From: Zea mays
Taxonomy: Eukaryota; Streptophyta; Magnoliopsida; Poales; Poaceae
NCBI RefSeq assembly: GCF_902167145.1
Contig: NC_050099.1
Span: forward strand, 244,292,588 to 244,356,587
Direction of reading: 5' to 3'
DNA: 64,000 bases
Positions within the stretch are counted from its first letter, which is position 1, and every line of letters starts with the position of its first letter. The position numbers were made by a program, and so were the translations under genes. The notes beneath the pieces are model-generated. The model made no database searches and had not been told where the DNA came from. It worked only from the letters and a program-made list of their open reading frames with translations. Shown in pieces: positions 33,588 through 46,511 of the stretch.

Positions 33588-36500
33588 ATGGCCCACCTCC
33601 AGCTCACGGCGCTCGCCGGCGGCGCCGACGACGAGATGGAGGAGGTCGCGCTGCTGGGATCCTACGACGAGGAGGCCGGGGTGGGGCCGGAGGCGGAGGG
33701 GGACCGGGCGGAGGCCGGCATGCGGCGGGTGCAGGTGCGCGTAACCGGCATGACGTGCTCCGCGTGCACGGGAGCCGTGGAGGCCGCGCTCTCCGCCCGC
33801 CGCGGCGTGCGCCGCGCCGCCGTGTCGCTGCTCCAGAACCGCGCCCACGTCGTTTTCGACCCCGCGCTCGCCAAGGTCCGTCGGCTGGCCCCGTGATCCC
33901 TCCGCTCTCCTTTCTCCGTCCATCCCGCGCGCCCTCTCGACGGATAGTTTTTTTTTCTTCCTAGCGCTGTGGGCTACAAATTGTGTGGAGTCGTGGCGCT
34001 GTGTTGCGTTGCGCTGGGGAAATTGAGGGGTTTGGTGGCGGGAAATCGAACTCCGGCCTGTTGGTGGATAGGAGATGTACGTGTCTGCTTCGCTTCGTTT
34101 CATCTTAGAGGAGGTTCAGAAGCACGTAACTCGGTAACCGTTTGAATTTCTTCTCTCTTTTCTTCTGGTTGAAGCTGGTGGTTTGAATTCGTTGGACCTG
34201 CAGATAGTTGATGCTGTTGGATAAATGTTTCCTGTGTTTGGAAGCTTTATCACTGGGATCCATGCCCTTGTAAATCACAGCCGCTCTTAACAGGATGCTG
34301 AGTGATTGTTGAAATTTCGATTGACAATTCCCTAGGAGAGTTTAATGTGATTAACTAATATTATAGCAGGCTGCAAGCAATCTCCAGCTAAAATACACGT
34401 TCGTCATTTAAAATAGCACCATAATTTGACACGTTGCTAGTCTCCAACCATTATCTAGCAACTAATTTCCTTTTACTTTAAGTCTCTGCAATGACCCAAC
34501 AGGAAGTTCTCTACTCAATATTTATTTGTCGTTTTTTAATGTTTAAAGCTTGTTGTATGCAGGAAGACGACATTGTAGAAGCAATAGAAGATGCTGGCTT
34601 CGAAGCAGAAATTCTTCCTGACTCTACTGTTTCTCAGCCAAAACCGCATAAGACTTTGTCAGGACAATTTAGGATAGGGGGGATGACTTGTGCTGCATGT
34701 GTGAACTCGGTTGAGGGGATCTTAAAAAAATTGCCAGGTGTAAAAGGTGCAGTTGTTGCATTAGCGACCTCATTGGGTGAAGTTGAATATGATCCTTCTG
34801 CCATTAGCAAAGATGAAATTGTTCAGGCCATCGAGGATGCTGGTTTTGACGCTGCACTGTTGCAAAGTAGTGACCAAGACAAGGTCCTATTAAATGTCCA
34901 GGGGTTACATTTCGAGGAAGATGTAGATGTATTGCATGATATCCTGAAGAAAATGGAAGGCTTGCGTCAGTTCGGTGTAAATTTTGCAAACTCAGAAGTT
35001 GACATTGTATTTGACCCTGAAGTAGTTGGTTTGAGACAGATTGTAGATACTATCGAGACGGAGAGCAACAATAGGCTGAAAGCTCATGTACAGGATCCAT
35101 ATATACGAGCTGCATCAAATGATGCACAAGAGGCCTCTAAGACGCTTCATCTTCTTCGTTTTAGTTTATTCCTAAGTGTAAGTTTAGTCCCCCCTTCTAT
35201 CCTAAAGACTTAATTATGTGTCTTCGATGATATGTTTATTTCGATAATCGATATTATAGATACTGCTTGACAGGAAACTTTGTGTTACTTGCATACTGAC
35301 TCTCCACTGGTTTCCTTGCACCAGATTCCTGTATTTTTCATCCGCATGGTATGCCCTCGCATACCTCTGATTAGTTCATTCCTACTTATGCACTTTGGGC
35401 CATTTCGTATAGGAGATCTGCTGAGGTGGATTCTGGTGACCATGGTACAGTTTATTGTTGGCAAACGATTCTATGTTGCAGCGTATAGGGCCCTAAGACA
35501 TGGCTCTACAAATATGGATGTCTTAGTTGTTATTGGCACTACTGCTTCATATGTCTACTCTGTTTGTGCACTACTTTATGGGGCATTCACTGGATTTCAT
35601 CCTCCAATATATTTTGAGACGAGCGCAATGATAATTACATTTGTGCTATTTGGGAAGTATCTTGAGGTGCTCGCGAAAGGAAAGACATCAGATGCTATCA
35701 AGAAGCTTGTAGAGCTTGCTCCTGCTACAGCTATTCTACTTCTGAAGGACAAAGGTATCTGATCTGAACTGTGCAACCACTTGCAATAGTATGATTAGCA
35801 GTTAAGCTCGTACAAGTAGTCTTCATACGGTAAACATTAATCTTCTTATTGGTGGTGGCTTCCATCTTAACTGGTTCCTTAGAGTTGTAGCCTTCTGCAC
35901 ATAGTCAATTGGACATTTCTCTTTCTTTCTTTTTTCCGTTCGCCATACACAAACTCAAAATATTTTCCTCAAAATAATACAGAGGGAAAATATTCAGGAG
36001 AGAAGGAGATTGATGCGTCGTTAGTACAACCTGGTGATGTGTTAAAAGTGCTTCCTGGTTCAAAGGTTCCTGCTGATGGTATCGTCATTTGGGGTACAAG
36101 TCATGTCAATGAGAGTATGGTAACTGGTGAATCTGTACCAATCTCCAAGGAAGTATCCAGTCTAGTCATTGGAGGCACAATGAACTTGCATGGTGTTCTT
36201 CATATACAAGCGACGAAAGTAGGATCTGGAACAGTTTTGAGCCAGATAATTTCTCTCGTGGAAACCGCCCAGATGTCTAAGGCCCCTATTCAGAAGTTTG
36301 CTGATTATGTAAGTACACTTCTCAATTCCTTAGCTTATAAAAATAATCTCTTAACTCTGTAGTATAATCTTAAATCTGCAAAGCATAGATTTGGGCAACT
36401 TAAATCTGCTATGTTTCTATTATTGTTAAAACGTTCACTCTATCTTTTCTATTTAGCATTTCTTGTAGAGAAAATTAAATCATTTATTGCAGATTTTGTA

Positions 36501-38450
36501 CATTTGTTTGCGTTCCTGGTTACCTGGCATGACCCGGTTGATTTTTTTCTTCCTTTTTCAAATTCTTATAGAGCACCTTTCTTACAGTCATAATATCTTT
36601 TTGTTAAAAAATCTTGGATATGCCAGGGTACACATGAAATAATTGCATGCACCTTTTTCTCTATTATGAACACCTATAATTGCATGCACCTTCTTATTGA
36701 CACTACCTCATTTCAGGTAGCCAGCATTTTTGTTCCTATTGTCATCACCCTGTCCTTCTTGACATTCCTTGCATGGTAAGTTTCAACATCTCTGTGGTCA
36801 ATACTCAATACTGTGAGTGTAAGTATTTTCTGACTCATGCATTACGTTTCTGACTCATGCATTATTGTTTTTCCAGGTTTCTATGTGGATGGTTGGGAGC
36901 ATATCCAAACTCATGGTCTGCTGAAAGTAGCAATTGCTTTGTTTTCTCCCTAATGTTCTCCATATCTGTTGTTGTGATTGCTTGTCCATGTGCTCTTGGT
37001 CTGGCAACACCAACTGCTGTTATGGTAGCAACTGGAGTCGGGGCTAGTCATGGAGTACTTGTAAAGGGCGGAGATGCCCTGGAGAGAGCTCAGAATGTGA
37101 AGTATGTTATTTTTGACAAGACCGGAACACTGACCCAAGGAAAGGCTACTGTAACTGCAACAAAGATTTTTTCAGGAATGGATCTGGGTGACTTTCTCAC
37201 GTTGGTAGCGTCTGCAGAGGTGAGGTGAACAAAAAGCAAAAAAGAAAAAAAAAACAGGACACTTGTGTGAATCTTCTAATCGTATTTTGGATTTTGTAAT
37301 TTAGGCAAGCAGTGAGCATCCACTGGCAAAAGCTATCTTGGATTATGCATTCCATTTCCATTTCTTCGGCAATCTTCCCTCAGGAAAAGACAGCATCAAG
37401 AGAAGAAAAGAAGAGATACTTTCTCAGTGGCTTCTGGAAGTCGTGGACTTTGCTGCCTTGCCTGGCAAAGGGATTCAATGTTGGATCAATGGGAAGAAAG
37501 TTTTGGTGAGTTGGAAGAATATAGCTTTGCTTTACTTACCCCCCCTCAAATAATTGGAGGGTAAACCTGATTTATAGTGTGTTACATGCTTACATGCCCG
37601 ATTAAATGTGATATGTTGGCGCTTAAATACTTGTACCCAGGTAGGGAATCGTGCTTTGATAACTGAAAATGGGGTAAACATTCCTGAAGAAGCTGAACGT
37701 TTCCTGGTAGACATGGAGCTGAATGCAAAGACTGGTATTCTCGTAGCGTATGATGGTGACTTCATTGGCTTAGTTGGGATAACCGATCCTTTGAAAAGGG
37801 AGGCTGCTGTGGTCATACAAGGTCTAAAAAAGATGGGTGTTCATCCAGTTATGGTCACTGGGGATAACTGGAGGACTGCACGAGCAGTTGCAAAGGAGGT
37901 CAGTTTTAGTTGCCAAGCTGTCGTTTAAGCAGCCTATGCCAGAACATGTATTAAAACTACTGGGTTTCTGCAGGTTGGCATCGATGATGTCAGAGCCGAG
38001 GTTATGCCGGCTGGAAAAGCCGATGTAATCCACTCCCTGCAAAAGGATGGCAGTGTTGTCGCGATGGTCGGAGATGGCATCAACGACTCGCCCGCCCTTG
38101 CTGCCGCCGATGTCGGCATGGCCATCGGCGCAGGCACTGACATCGCTATCGAGGCGGCTGACTATGTGCTCGTCCGGAACAACCTGGAGGATGTGATCAC
38201 GGCTATTGACCTCTCACGGAAGACGTTCATCCGGATCCGGTGGAACTACTTCTTTGCCATGGCCTACAACGTGATCGCCATCCCCGTAGCTGCTGGCGCG
38301 TTGTTTCCCTTCACCGGGGTCCAGATGCCGCCTTGGTTAGCCGGCGCGTGCATGGCGTTCTCGTCCGTCAGCGTGGTGTCGTCGTCGCTGCTGCTGAGGA
38401 GGTATAGGAAACCCAGACTCACCACCGTGCTTCAGATAACAGTGGAATAA
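33588..38450 (+). CDS. P1B-type copper-transporting ATPase (HMA5/HMA6-like, 9 exons)
   Basis: Exons 33588-33875, 34563-35177, 35325-35754, 35983-36308, 36717-36775, 36877-37219, 37305-37505, 37641-37898, 37974-38450; 2997 nt, 998 residues, all GT-AG. Two N-terminal metal-binding domains carry GMTCSAC (about residue 53) and GMTCAAC (about 137). A third copy ([15 protein letters not shown]) lacks the CxxC pair, as is common in plant HMA5-type pumps. The core shows TGES, the membrane CPC triplet (IACPCALG), DKTGTLT (phosphorylated Asp), [15 protein letters not shown], and C-terminal YN and [12 protein letters not shown] segments typical of Cu+ pumps. It would use ATP to move Cu+ out of the cytosol. 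The target membrane cannot be read from sequence. From memory, rice OsHMA6 lies near the rice CYP97B gene, which suggests orthology. Confidence 0.95.
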
Positions 38451-41400
38451 GTTCCTTTTTTTTTTGGCAATTTGTTGTATCTCACTTTATCGGAGAGAAA
38501 TAGATACAAACGTGAATGTTGGTGTGGACGTGCGGTGCAGTACTGAGAGTCAAACACAGAAACACTTGTACATATCGAACAGTTTGCAATTGCAACCGAG
38601 TTATACATGTTAACTATGTGAGGGATCAAGAGACATGCGACAAGACAATTCTAGTTTTCTCCTAGTGTTAGTTTGGTTTGGAGGATAATATGATGGATCT
38701 GCCCCTAGAGTAGAATATTCCCTGTCACATGTCATTCCTCGCCATCTCTTTTAGGCATTATCGGTGAGGCCGTCTTCTTCTCCACGCGCTGCGTCCTACC
38801 AACGAGAGGTGAACAGTGCTAATTGGCGACAAGGGTGAGTGAAAGGATCTAGTGATGATTAAAGAGAAAGGTGAATAGCCTATTTAAAAACCTCATTCGA
38901 GGCACAACATGATACAAGTGATTAGTATAAGAGACAATCCTATATTCATTGCTAGCATAGCTTATTTCACAAAGCAAGCCTCCTAAATAATCCTAGTAGT
39001 AAGGTTAACACTAATACTAGAGTACTCAAACAAACCTAGGGTCAAGCAACTATAACTAATTGATCTACATAAGAAAAAACTACTATTCTAGCTACTCTGC
39101 TCAACTAGATAGGCTACCACTAGAACTACATAAGCATCTACAACTACACAAGCATAAGAATCCAATGTAAAGCAGGCAAACTAATGGGGAAAGTGATGCG
39201 TAATGACTTATACCTGAAGTTTCAGTTGCTTACTGACAGCTTATGCCCTCGTCGTTGAGGCAATTCCTTTGATTGTTGCTTCATGAGATAAACATGTTTC
39301 TAAAGCTTGTTACTACCCTCTTGATTCCACTGGAGTTTCCCCTTATGAAACCCCCATCGGGTCAGCACAAAATATCTCACAACAACTTGATTGGAGCCAC
39401 CAAATAACCACCAAATGGTGTTCAACAATCCAAATCAGCTCCAAGCCATCTAGGTGGTGGCAACCAACAAGTGTAACAAAACACCACTATCACCATTCTT
39501 CTCTAGTTCCACAAGATGCAATCCAACTAAGCAATGCACTCAAATCTCACTTTAGATCAATCCCTAATCATGCAAGTGAGTTGAGTGTGTGCTTGAGATC
39601 TCCAAGTGTGTATTTGACCTGTAGAAATGGCTAAGTGAAAGCCCTATATATATTTGGGTTGGTAATTGAGTGGTAACTAGTGGACTGACCTTTTTCTTAA
39701 GTGTTGATTAAGTTAGGTGATGTCCACACCAATGGTTGAGCAAGATGACATCCTGTGAGTGATAAAGGAGGCCAAAAGGTGATTAGTGTTCACCATTTGA
39801 AAAACAAGAAAGAGAAAAACAAAACCCTATGGTTTGAAGGCAAAAATATTATATAGGTTGTTTGTTTTGCTGGTCAAGTTACAATAGAGTGTGACCTGGT
39901 TTAGGATGTATAACCATACTATTAGGAAGGGAACTCTAAAGTCAAATCAGTTATCTTAGTGCCACTATAAGCCTAACGATTTCTTGTCTCCATTATTTAA
40001 CAATCGCGTCTTTGAATGTCATGTGATGGTGTATTATGGATAAGATACTCCATAGCATTGAGAGGACCGATGATGTCACCACTGCCAAATTCAAGACGCC
40101 GGTGAGCCCACTAGGTTGCCATTGTTGGTAGGAAGATTCATGCCTTGAGGTTGACTCACCATGGTCCTAACGTGTGGCTGGAGGAGTGTCACATTGCACA
40201 TAGTCATGTTCCTCCAAGATCAGTGGATGCATACTATGTTACACTGCAAGGGCATTATGCCCCTAGCTAGGGCATGGACCGAAGCAAGGCTAGTGGGAAC
40301 TCACCATGTGGCTGCACTAAAGCATGTCATCTAGTAGGAGATGGTGGTGGGGAAGACTACATGAGATTATGCGACTCCTTGTGGCGTGGCTTACGATCAT
40401 AGTTGTTAGAGCAATTGTCACAAGCAACTGCTCTAGATGGCGAGCGTGTTGATGACAAATCCAAAAGAAAAGGCACAACAAATCTAAGAGAAAAATATCG
40501 CCCCTATCTAGAGTGCCAAATGTTATCATGGTATGACACCAAGGTATGAAAAGTACCAAAAAGATAAGAGAGATTAGGGAGAGCTTGGATGTAGGCGAGT
40601 GGTGTGTTAAACCTGGTCATCACTGTGTACTAGCATATGGGTATTAGAGAGGTTTAGGATATAGTGTGCGTAATACCCTACGTCCACTTGTGATTGATGT
40701 AATGATGAACATAAAGGTTAAGAAGATTTCAAGCTCAAGAACCATCTAAGTGCCATGACCTTATAGCTCTGCCTTCCAACTTAATTTCGGTGAGAGTTCT
40801 AGACTATCAGTCCTAGTTCACCTTTATGTCTGCCCTTAGATGTTGCATTCTTTTATATCATATGAAATGATATGTCCTTTACTCAAAGTCCTGACCGAGG
40901 GTCACATAGAGAGAGCCTAAGAAGGTGTGTTTCTATGAGAGACCAAGCGAGTCCTAGAATGTATGTCCTCCTTATTGTTACACTGCTCCCCCTTCCATAG
41001 ACAAAGAGGGAGATAGGTTTACATACCAATTGGACCACGGGTCTGGTTAGAGACCCAACAACTCTAAACCTTATCTTGGTCATGTAGTCACAGTCATATG
41101 TAGAGCCATGCCTTAGGTCGTGGCATAACATTGGTGTTTTCCTGCTTTAGTGGTAGTTGCACTTGCTATAGGGAAAGGTATGTTATGTTGAAGGACCGGT
41201 GAGGCAACCAAAGGGGAGGATTGAGCACTTTACTTCAATTGAGATGAAAAAAGCACTCAAACCAAAATCATATCAGCAAACCAGTGATACCATGATTTGA
41301 AAATATTCCTAATACTTATACAAGACCAGCAAAATGAATGAATCGTAAATCGGATACCGAAAAGCTCAAATTGGTCCAAAACTGTGTCACGAACTAGTAG

Positions 41401-42001
41401 TGCTGATTTCAGCAGCACGAAATTTAGTTCTCGGATGCGAAACAGAACCAAACAAATTCTGATTGAGATTAAAATTTACACACACCTTAACAAAAGTGTT
41501 TTCAAGGTCTCCTTAAATTTTGAGCTCAATCATATTTGTAAATCAATCACAGATTTGAAAATACAGTCAAAATTGGGGTTTTGTTGGGGTTTTTTGAACG
41601 AGTTCAAACTGAGTTCTTCTCAAATCACAACCAAAATATGCAACAACAGGGTGTATACAGTGATTCAAGAAGTGTAACTCACCACCGATCAATCCTCAAA
41701 CCAAATCCTCACACAAGAACTCGATGGTTCTTCATAAGATTACAAAGAGAGGAGAGGGAAGAACACAAGAGCAAACAGACTCAAAACTTCAGCAAGAATG
41801 AAAACTGAGATTGAGAGCCAACCAAAGTCGTGGGCATTCGCATATGTCGTTTCATCGGATAGTGATTTGGATAAGAACAAACACAAACATTGCTCAGCCG
41901 CCCTATAATTAAGTAAACACAACCAATTTATTATTCATCAACTCAATTAGCATGTAGAAGAGAGTAGCACCATCCCACGAAACCAGCCGCTCTACTGTCA
42001 G
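38451..42001. other. Unresolved repeat-like region
   Basis: 3.5 kb without a convincing gene. After the ATPase 3' UTR, a stretch beginning GTGAAAGGATCTAGTGATG with GGTGAATAGCC (38838-38885) resembles openings of grass LTR repeats. The following AC-rich text to about 39690 and the 40600-41160 block look like degraded retroelement DNA. No matching second LTR, pol motifs or clean inverted repeats were found. ORFs here are short and lack domain signatures. Confidence 0.4.
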
Positions 42002-42544
42002 CTACCTCCTCATGTAGCGCGGACTATGGCTCTTGGCGCCCCTCATAGCCGTCTCTGTCGATGTCTCTTTCTTGTCATCCTCAAGTGACAGTGGTCTAGC
42101 CCCATCACCGTTTGGCGTGGCGACGTGTAATAACTGTGGGTCTTCACCACCACCACCACCACCAGGCAGGCTAGCTTCGTTACCCGTGAGACACTCATAG
42201 GTGCACATGCAAATTCCATGCTGGCAGAACCCGCTAATCTCCCCCTCGGTGATGCAAACGGAGATGCAGTTGGTGCTGTGGTAGCACCACCCCTTGAAGG
42301 TCTTGCTCCGCGAGTAACAGATCTGGGCCTCAGCGCCTGTGCATAACCAAATCCAATTGTTCATGCGAGCAAACCAATCGACCAGAGCGCAGGGTTAGGC
42401 CGGGTTCGCTCTGTTCGGTCCAAATTATAAAATGCTTTATTTTTTCTATCTATACATCTAAATATAGTTTGGACGATGAAGTCACTCACCCAACGTCAAC
42501 AAGAGCAAAACCATGGCTGCTGCTGCGATCTCATTTCTCTTCAT
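42002..42544 (-). CDS. Plant defensin precursor A, with long C-terminal tail
   Basis: Two exons, 42490-42544 and 42002-42336 (GT-AG intron splitting a Gly codon); 129 residues. The N-terminal 19 residues form a signal peptide (MVLLLLTLG core). The mature domain has eight cysteines in the defensin order, including GWCYHSTNC and GFCQHGICMCTYEC. A roughly 60-residue tail follows with a Gly run and mixed charge, resembling a C-terminal prodomain. Defensins are secreted or vacuolar antimicrobial peptides held by four disulfides. The intron after the signal peptide is the standard defensin gene structure. First of three minus-strand paralogues here; the exon 2 sequence is closest to copy B. Confidence 0.92.
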
Positions 42545-42702
42545 GGCTGAGCATTGAACTCAACTGAACTTTGTTGATGGGTGAAGAGGGAATGCGCCTT
42601 GCTATTTGTAGAGTCCAGAATGTATTCATCAACACCATGCATCTGCAAACAGATATGTAAATTTATTGCAACAACATCGGCTGTTGTGGATTGGATATCT
42701 AA

Positions 42703-43025
42703 GATCGGGTCCTGTTTGGTTTCTTTAGTCACATGACTAAACTTTATTGACTAAAGTTTAGTTACTAAAATAACCCGTTTAGTTTGAGTGACTAAACCTG
42801 ACTAAAGAGCATTAATTGGTGTGAATAGTAACTGCAATACCCATATTAATTAGTGGATGTCTGCTACACGTAGAAAGAGGAGAGGACAAGTGAGGTAAAA
42901 ATCCGATTTTAGTCCCTTTTAGTCACCCCTTAATGACTAAAGAACTAAAGTTTAGTCACTTCACTTTAGCCACCATATTTACTTCTTTAGAGACTAAAAG
43001 TGACTACCCCAAACCAAACGGTGTC
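42703..43025. mobile_element. Tourist-like MITE
   Basis: 323 bp, flanked by TAA (42700-42702, 43026-43028). Ends contain CCTGTTTGGTT and CCAAACCAAACGG as inverted repeats. Internal ACTAAAGTTTAGT motifs match the family of 29437-29779. It lies about 160 bp upstream of the defensin A start codon and may overlap its promoter. Confidence 0.8.
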
Positions 43026-43797
43026 TAAGTCTCTATCTACCTACCCAACAAAATAGATGTGCATTTAATTTTGTGCCCCCTCCCCTAGAGATAGTGGGCC
43101 ATTCATACTCATATCCACAAGTTACACATTAATTCCCAATTATTTAATCGAACCCAAATGATATGCAAATTTATCACAACACACGCTCAACTTCTACCAG
43201 GCCAAGCAAACTAATTTAAGAAAGTATTATGGTCTAAGAATGAAACAAACAAGACTTCAAGGTATAGGTGGAGGCTACAAGTATGTGCATCTAGGACATG
43301 GCCGTACATAAGCAAATATGCATATAGACAGCACTTTGTCAAGTTCATGCTATTATAAAAGAGTCAAGGATGCACAGGTGCCTACCTAGTGAACGGGCCG
43401 AGCTCCAATGGGCAATGGCCTTGGGAATTGCTCGGTGTCTCTCTAACCTTGTGTACCTAATCGTTTTCATATGATGTAAAATATAATTTGTTTTAGACTA
43501 AACATATATTAATTAATTAATCTATGAATATAGTTTATATGTATATCTATATTCATTATCATTCATTCAATTCGAATATGGATGGAAAAAGAAGGTTAGA
43601 AAGAATTATATTTTGGGATGGAGGAAGAATGATGTTACGCAAGATAATTATATTTTGCAGAAGATGAAAGATAGAACATTGACGGACACAGGATTGATGT
43701 GCCATGCCTCAACATAGGAAGGGTTAGGTCTATAAAGTTTTCTTATAAATTTCCTAGTATGATATAGCACTATTGGGAGGTGTCAAACCATCTAGGG

Positions 43798-44399
43798 TAG
43801 AGATGTCAATGGGGACCCGATACTCATGAACCCGTGGGGAATTCCTCTATTAGATTAGATACGGGACAAAAATTATCCCTATGGATACAAATATAGGACA
43901 AAATCATCACACATTGGATAAGTGAGTTTGGGAAGCAATCATCCGAACCTAATTACCCATGGGTAATATTTACCCAGTAAAATTAGGTGCACAACCTAAT
44001 AGGCAATAAGTGCAACAACTAACCCTACATCGCCCAACCCCTTTTGAACATCCATCCACCCAACCTAGGAGGTTAGCCACCCGCAGTCCCGCCCACCGGT
44101 CCATGTGTCACTTTGTTTTTGTTGTTTTGTATGGTTAAATAATGTTTTTCTTGTTACATAACAAATTATTGTTGACGTATTGGTGTTGGATGATGTGTGA
44201 CTGTTAATATTATATAAAATATAATGTAATAATGTTTTTCTGGTACGGGATGGGGACCTGATACCTGAACGAAGATGGATATGGTATGAATCTTATAGCC
44301 ATGACGGGTATGGAGATGATGATAGGGATGAGTATAGGTTCATGGGAATGGATATGGAGGTGTCAAAACCCGGTAAGAAATTCCCTATCGACATCTCTA
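43798..44399. mobile_element. hAT-like non-autonomous element
   Basis: Ends TAGAGATGTCAATGGGGACC and CTATCGACATCTCTA are inverted repeats. Flanking 8-mers ATCTAGGG and ATCTTAGG agree at 6 of 8. 602 bp without transposase. GGGTA/TACCC-rich subterminal parts resemble the other two hAT-like elements of this window. The stretch before it (43026-43797) shows no gene. Confidence 0.65.
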
Positions 44400-44697
44400 A
44401 TCTTAGGATAGGCTTCAGGCCGTTTGGCAAGGACATAAGCTATTTGTACTTAGCTGCACATGTATGTTTGTTTTGCTTAATTAGCCTCGGTTGTCTGATT
44501 GAACCACCGGGCTTTCCGCGGGTGGACAAGTTAGGGGTGCATGCTTCAGTTATTTAGTTTGGAAGGACTTTTCTTTTTGGAGGGAGGGCTACAATGTTTT
44601 TTTTTTCTATGAATCTTACAAGATCATGCATGTTATGAAGTGCCTCTTTGTACAATTAGACCGTCGAACTCTTTTTTTTTACAGATGGTCATGTACC

Positions 44698-44865
44698 CAG
44701 GGACGGGCCCAGGGGTGGTTCATGGGTATTCATTGAATACCCAAATTTTTGGTGATATATATTAATTTGTCAATAATGTATTACAAAAAATAGTGTTAGA
44801 GCACTAATTTTTTTGATCTTTTGAATTTTTGAATACCCAATCTTAAATGTCTAGGCCCGCTTCTG
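44698..44865. mobile_element. hAT-type MITE with perfect 8-bp target duplication
   Basis: 168 bp. Starts CAGGGACGGGCCCAG and ends CTAGGCCCGCTTCTG (inverted repeat with 3 mismatches). Flanked exactly by CATGTACC at 44690-44697 and 44866-44873. The interior includes a GAATACCCAA direct repeat. The CAGRGRCGG-type end plus 8-bp duplication is characteristic of hAT MITEs. Confidence 0.9.
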
Positions 44866-45615
44866 CATGTACCCGGCCGCCTCTCATGGTACGGTGTGCA
44901 TAGTCCTCCGTTCAGAGACATGCTACTAGCTAGGTCTAGAGATATATTGACTGTGGTTGTTAGGCCTCATGTAGCAAGACTATGGCTCATGGCCAACCGG
45001 ACATTGGTCGTCATGGGCATGACGGTGACTTTGGTTTTTACATGTCTCGCACAGACCATGATTTCTTTCGCGTGGAGCTCGCTACCTCCTATGGAACCAA
45101 GGCATATTTTTCTAATCGTTTTCACATGAAAACGTTGCAACACTAGGACCCTTCATTGTTACTAACGTCGGTTTTATGACATTTGCTCACCCTATGTCTC
45201 TTTATTGACATAGGGCGGAGGTTGGAGAACCTATGGCTCATGGATTTTGTCTATTTGCGCCACATGATCGAAAAACTCTAAACGGTTCTCCAGCCTCGAC
45301 CCCGTGATCGAAAATGAGTACATATCACTTTGGAGGATAACTCTAGAGGTAAGATTGTCTCTTGTACAAGCTTCGTTCACCCGAACGAGAGTTTTTGTTC
45401 TAAAGGATGTTGCATTGGTTTCTACCGTGCATTTTAATTAATTTGACTTTTGTTTCACAATTCCTTGAGCACGGTTTTGTTATTTGTTATGGTATATATA
45501 ACACATTAAGTAAAAGAACCATTTGTGTTATTCATCAACTCGAAACCTTGAGTTAGCATGTGCACGGAAGAGTAGTAGTGCACCATCTGCCATCACCCCG
45601 CCAGAATCAGAAGCT

Positions 45616-46038
45616 CTACACTGACGGGACGGCTGCTTTAGCCTCAGCACCACCACCACGCGATGAGCCAACCGATGGATGCTGTCCGCCGCCACCGCCG
45701 CCACCGGCGACGACACCATTGAGACACTCATAAGTGCACATGCAGGCCCCGGCCTGGCAGAACCCGCTGGTGTCGCCCTCGGTGATGCAGATGGCGATGC
45801 AGTTGATGCTGTGGTAGCACCACCCCTTGAAGGTCCTGCTACGCGAGTAGCAGACCTTGGCCTCGGCGCCTGCACGCACGAGTCCACGATCAGATTCGAC
45901 TATTATCCATGCCGCAACGCAACCACAACGACGCAGCATCGCTTGCATTGCATGCCTTGGAGTTTAATTTGGATGAAGTCACTCACCCGAGGTCAGCAGG
46001 AGCAAGACCATGGCCGCTGCTGTCATCTCAAGCTTCAT
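45616..46038 (-). CDS. Plant defensin precursor B; retrotransposon at its start codon
   Basis: Two exons, 45987-46038 and 45616-45869; 101 residues. Signal peptide (MVLLLLTSG core), then a mature domain with GWCYHSINC and GFCQAGACMCTYEC, eight cysteines in defensin order, and a shorter Gly-rich tail than copy A. The coding region is intact. Its 5' UTR and promoter are displaced: a gypsy retrotransposon inserted 3 bp upstream of the ATG, and the ATGGC target duplication contains the complement of the start codon. Sequence homologous to the copy A promoter reappears at 57711, on the far side. Transcription now depends on the LTR or may be lost. Confidence 0.92.
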
Positions 46039-46041
46039 GGC

Positions 46042-46511
46042 TGTTGGAACTTGCTCAGCAAGTAGGCCAACAAGGGTGAACAGTGGTGACAACAGGGTTA
46101 CGTGCACGGGGGCAATAGCTCTGTTGATCTAGCCTCTCACGGGCACTGTGCGGGGGTATTTATAGGTATCTGAGTGCCCAGCGTCTTGTGTTAAGGACGC
46201 ATGTGCCCTCAGACACCTAGTTTATCCTCAGAATATTCCCATAAAGCAGGGTTACAAGCTGTAATTACAAGTATTCCTTTACAAGTTAGGCCCGTAATAC
46301 AGAGGCGGCCACGCGGGGCCCGTTACAATGGGCCTGATCACACGTGGGCCTTGGGACTGAACGAGGACGCGCCGTGGGAGGACGTCGCCGCAGGCCTTCG
46401 TCAAAGTGCCGAGTCCTGCGAAGGGTGTCCCTGTCCGCTTTGTCTCTGTCGGACCAGCGGCTGCAGCGAAGGCCTCGAGCGAAGGGTGGCGTCTTTGCCT
46501 TCGCCCCAACA
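46042..46511 (-). repeat. 3' LTR (element orientation) next to defensin B
   Basis: 470 bp, TG...CA ends. On the minus strand a TATA box (CTATAAATA) lies at 46157-46165. The stretch from there to the LTR end contains no ATG on the minus strand. The LTR end is 3 bp from the defensin B start codon. Confidence 0.93.
46157..46165 (-). promoter_or_regulatory. LTR TATA box facing defensin B
   Basis: CCTATAAATACCC on the minus strand. With the usual ~30-bp spacing transcription would begin near 46130, giving about 90 nt of U5 leader before the defensin ATG at 46038. The identical sequence in the other LTR is at about 57351-57359 and would drive gag-pol. Confidence 0.65.
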
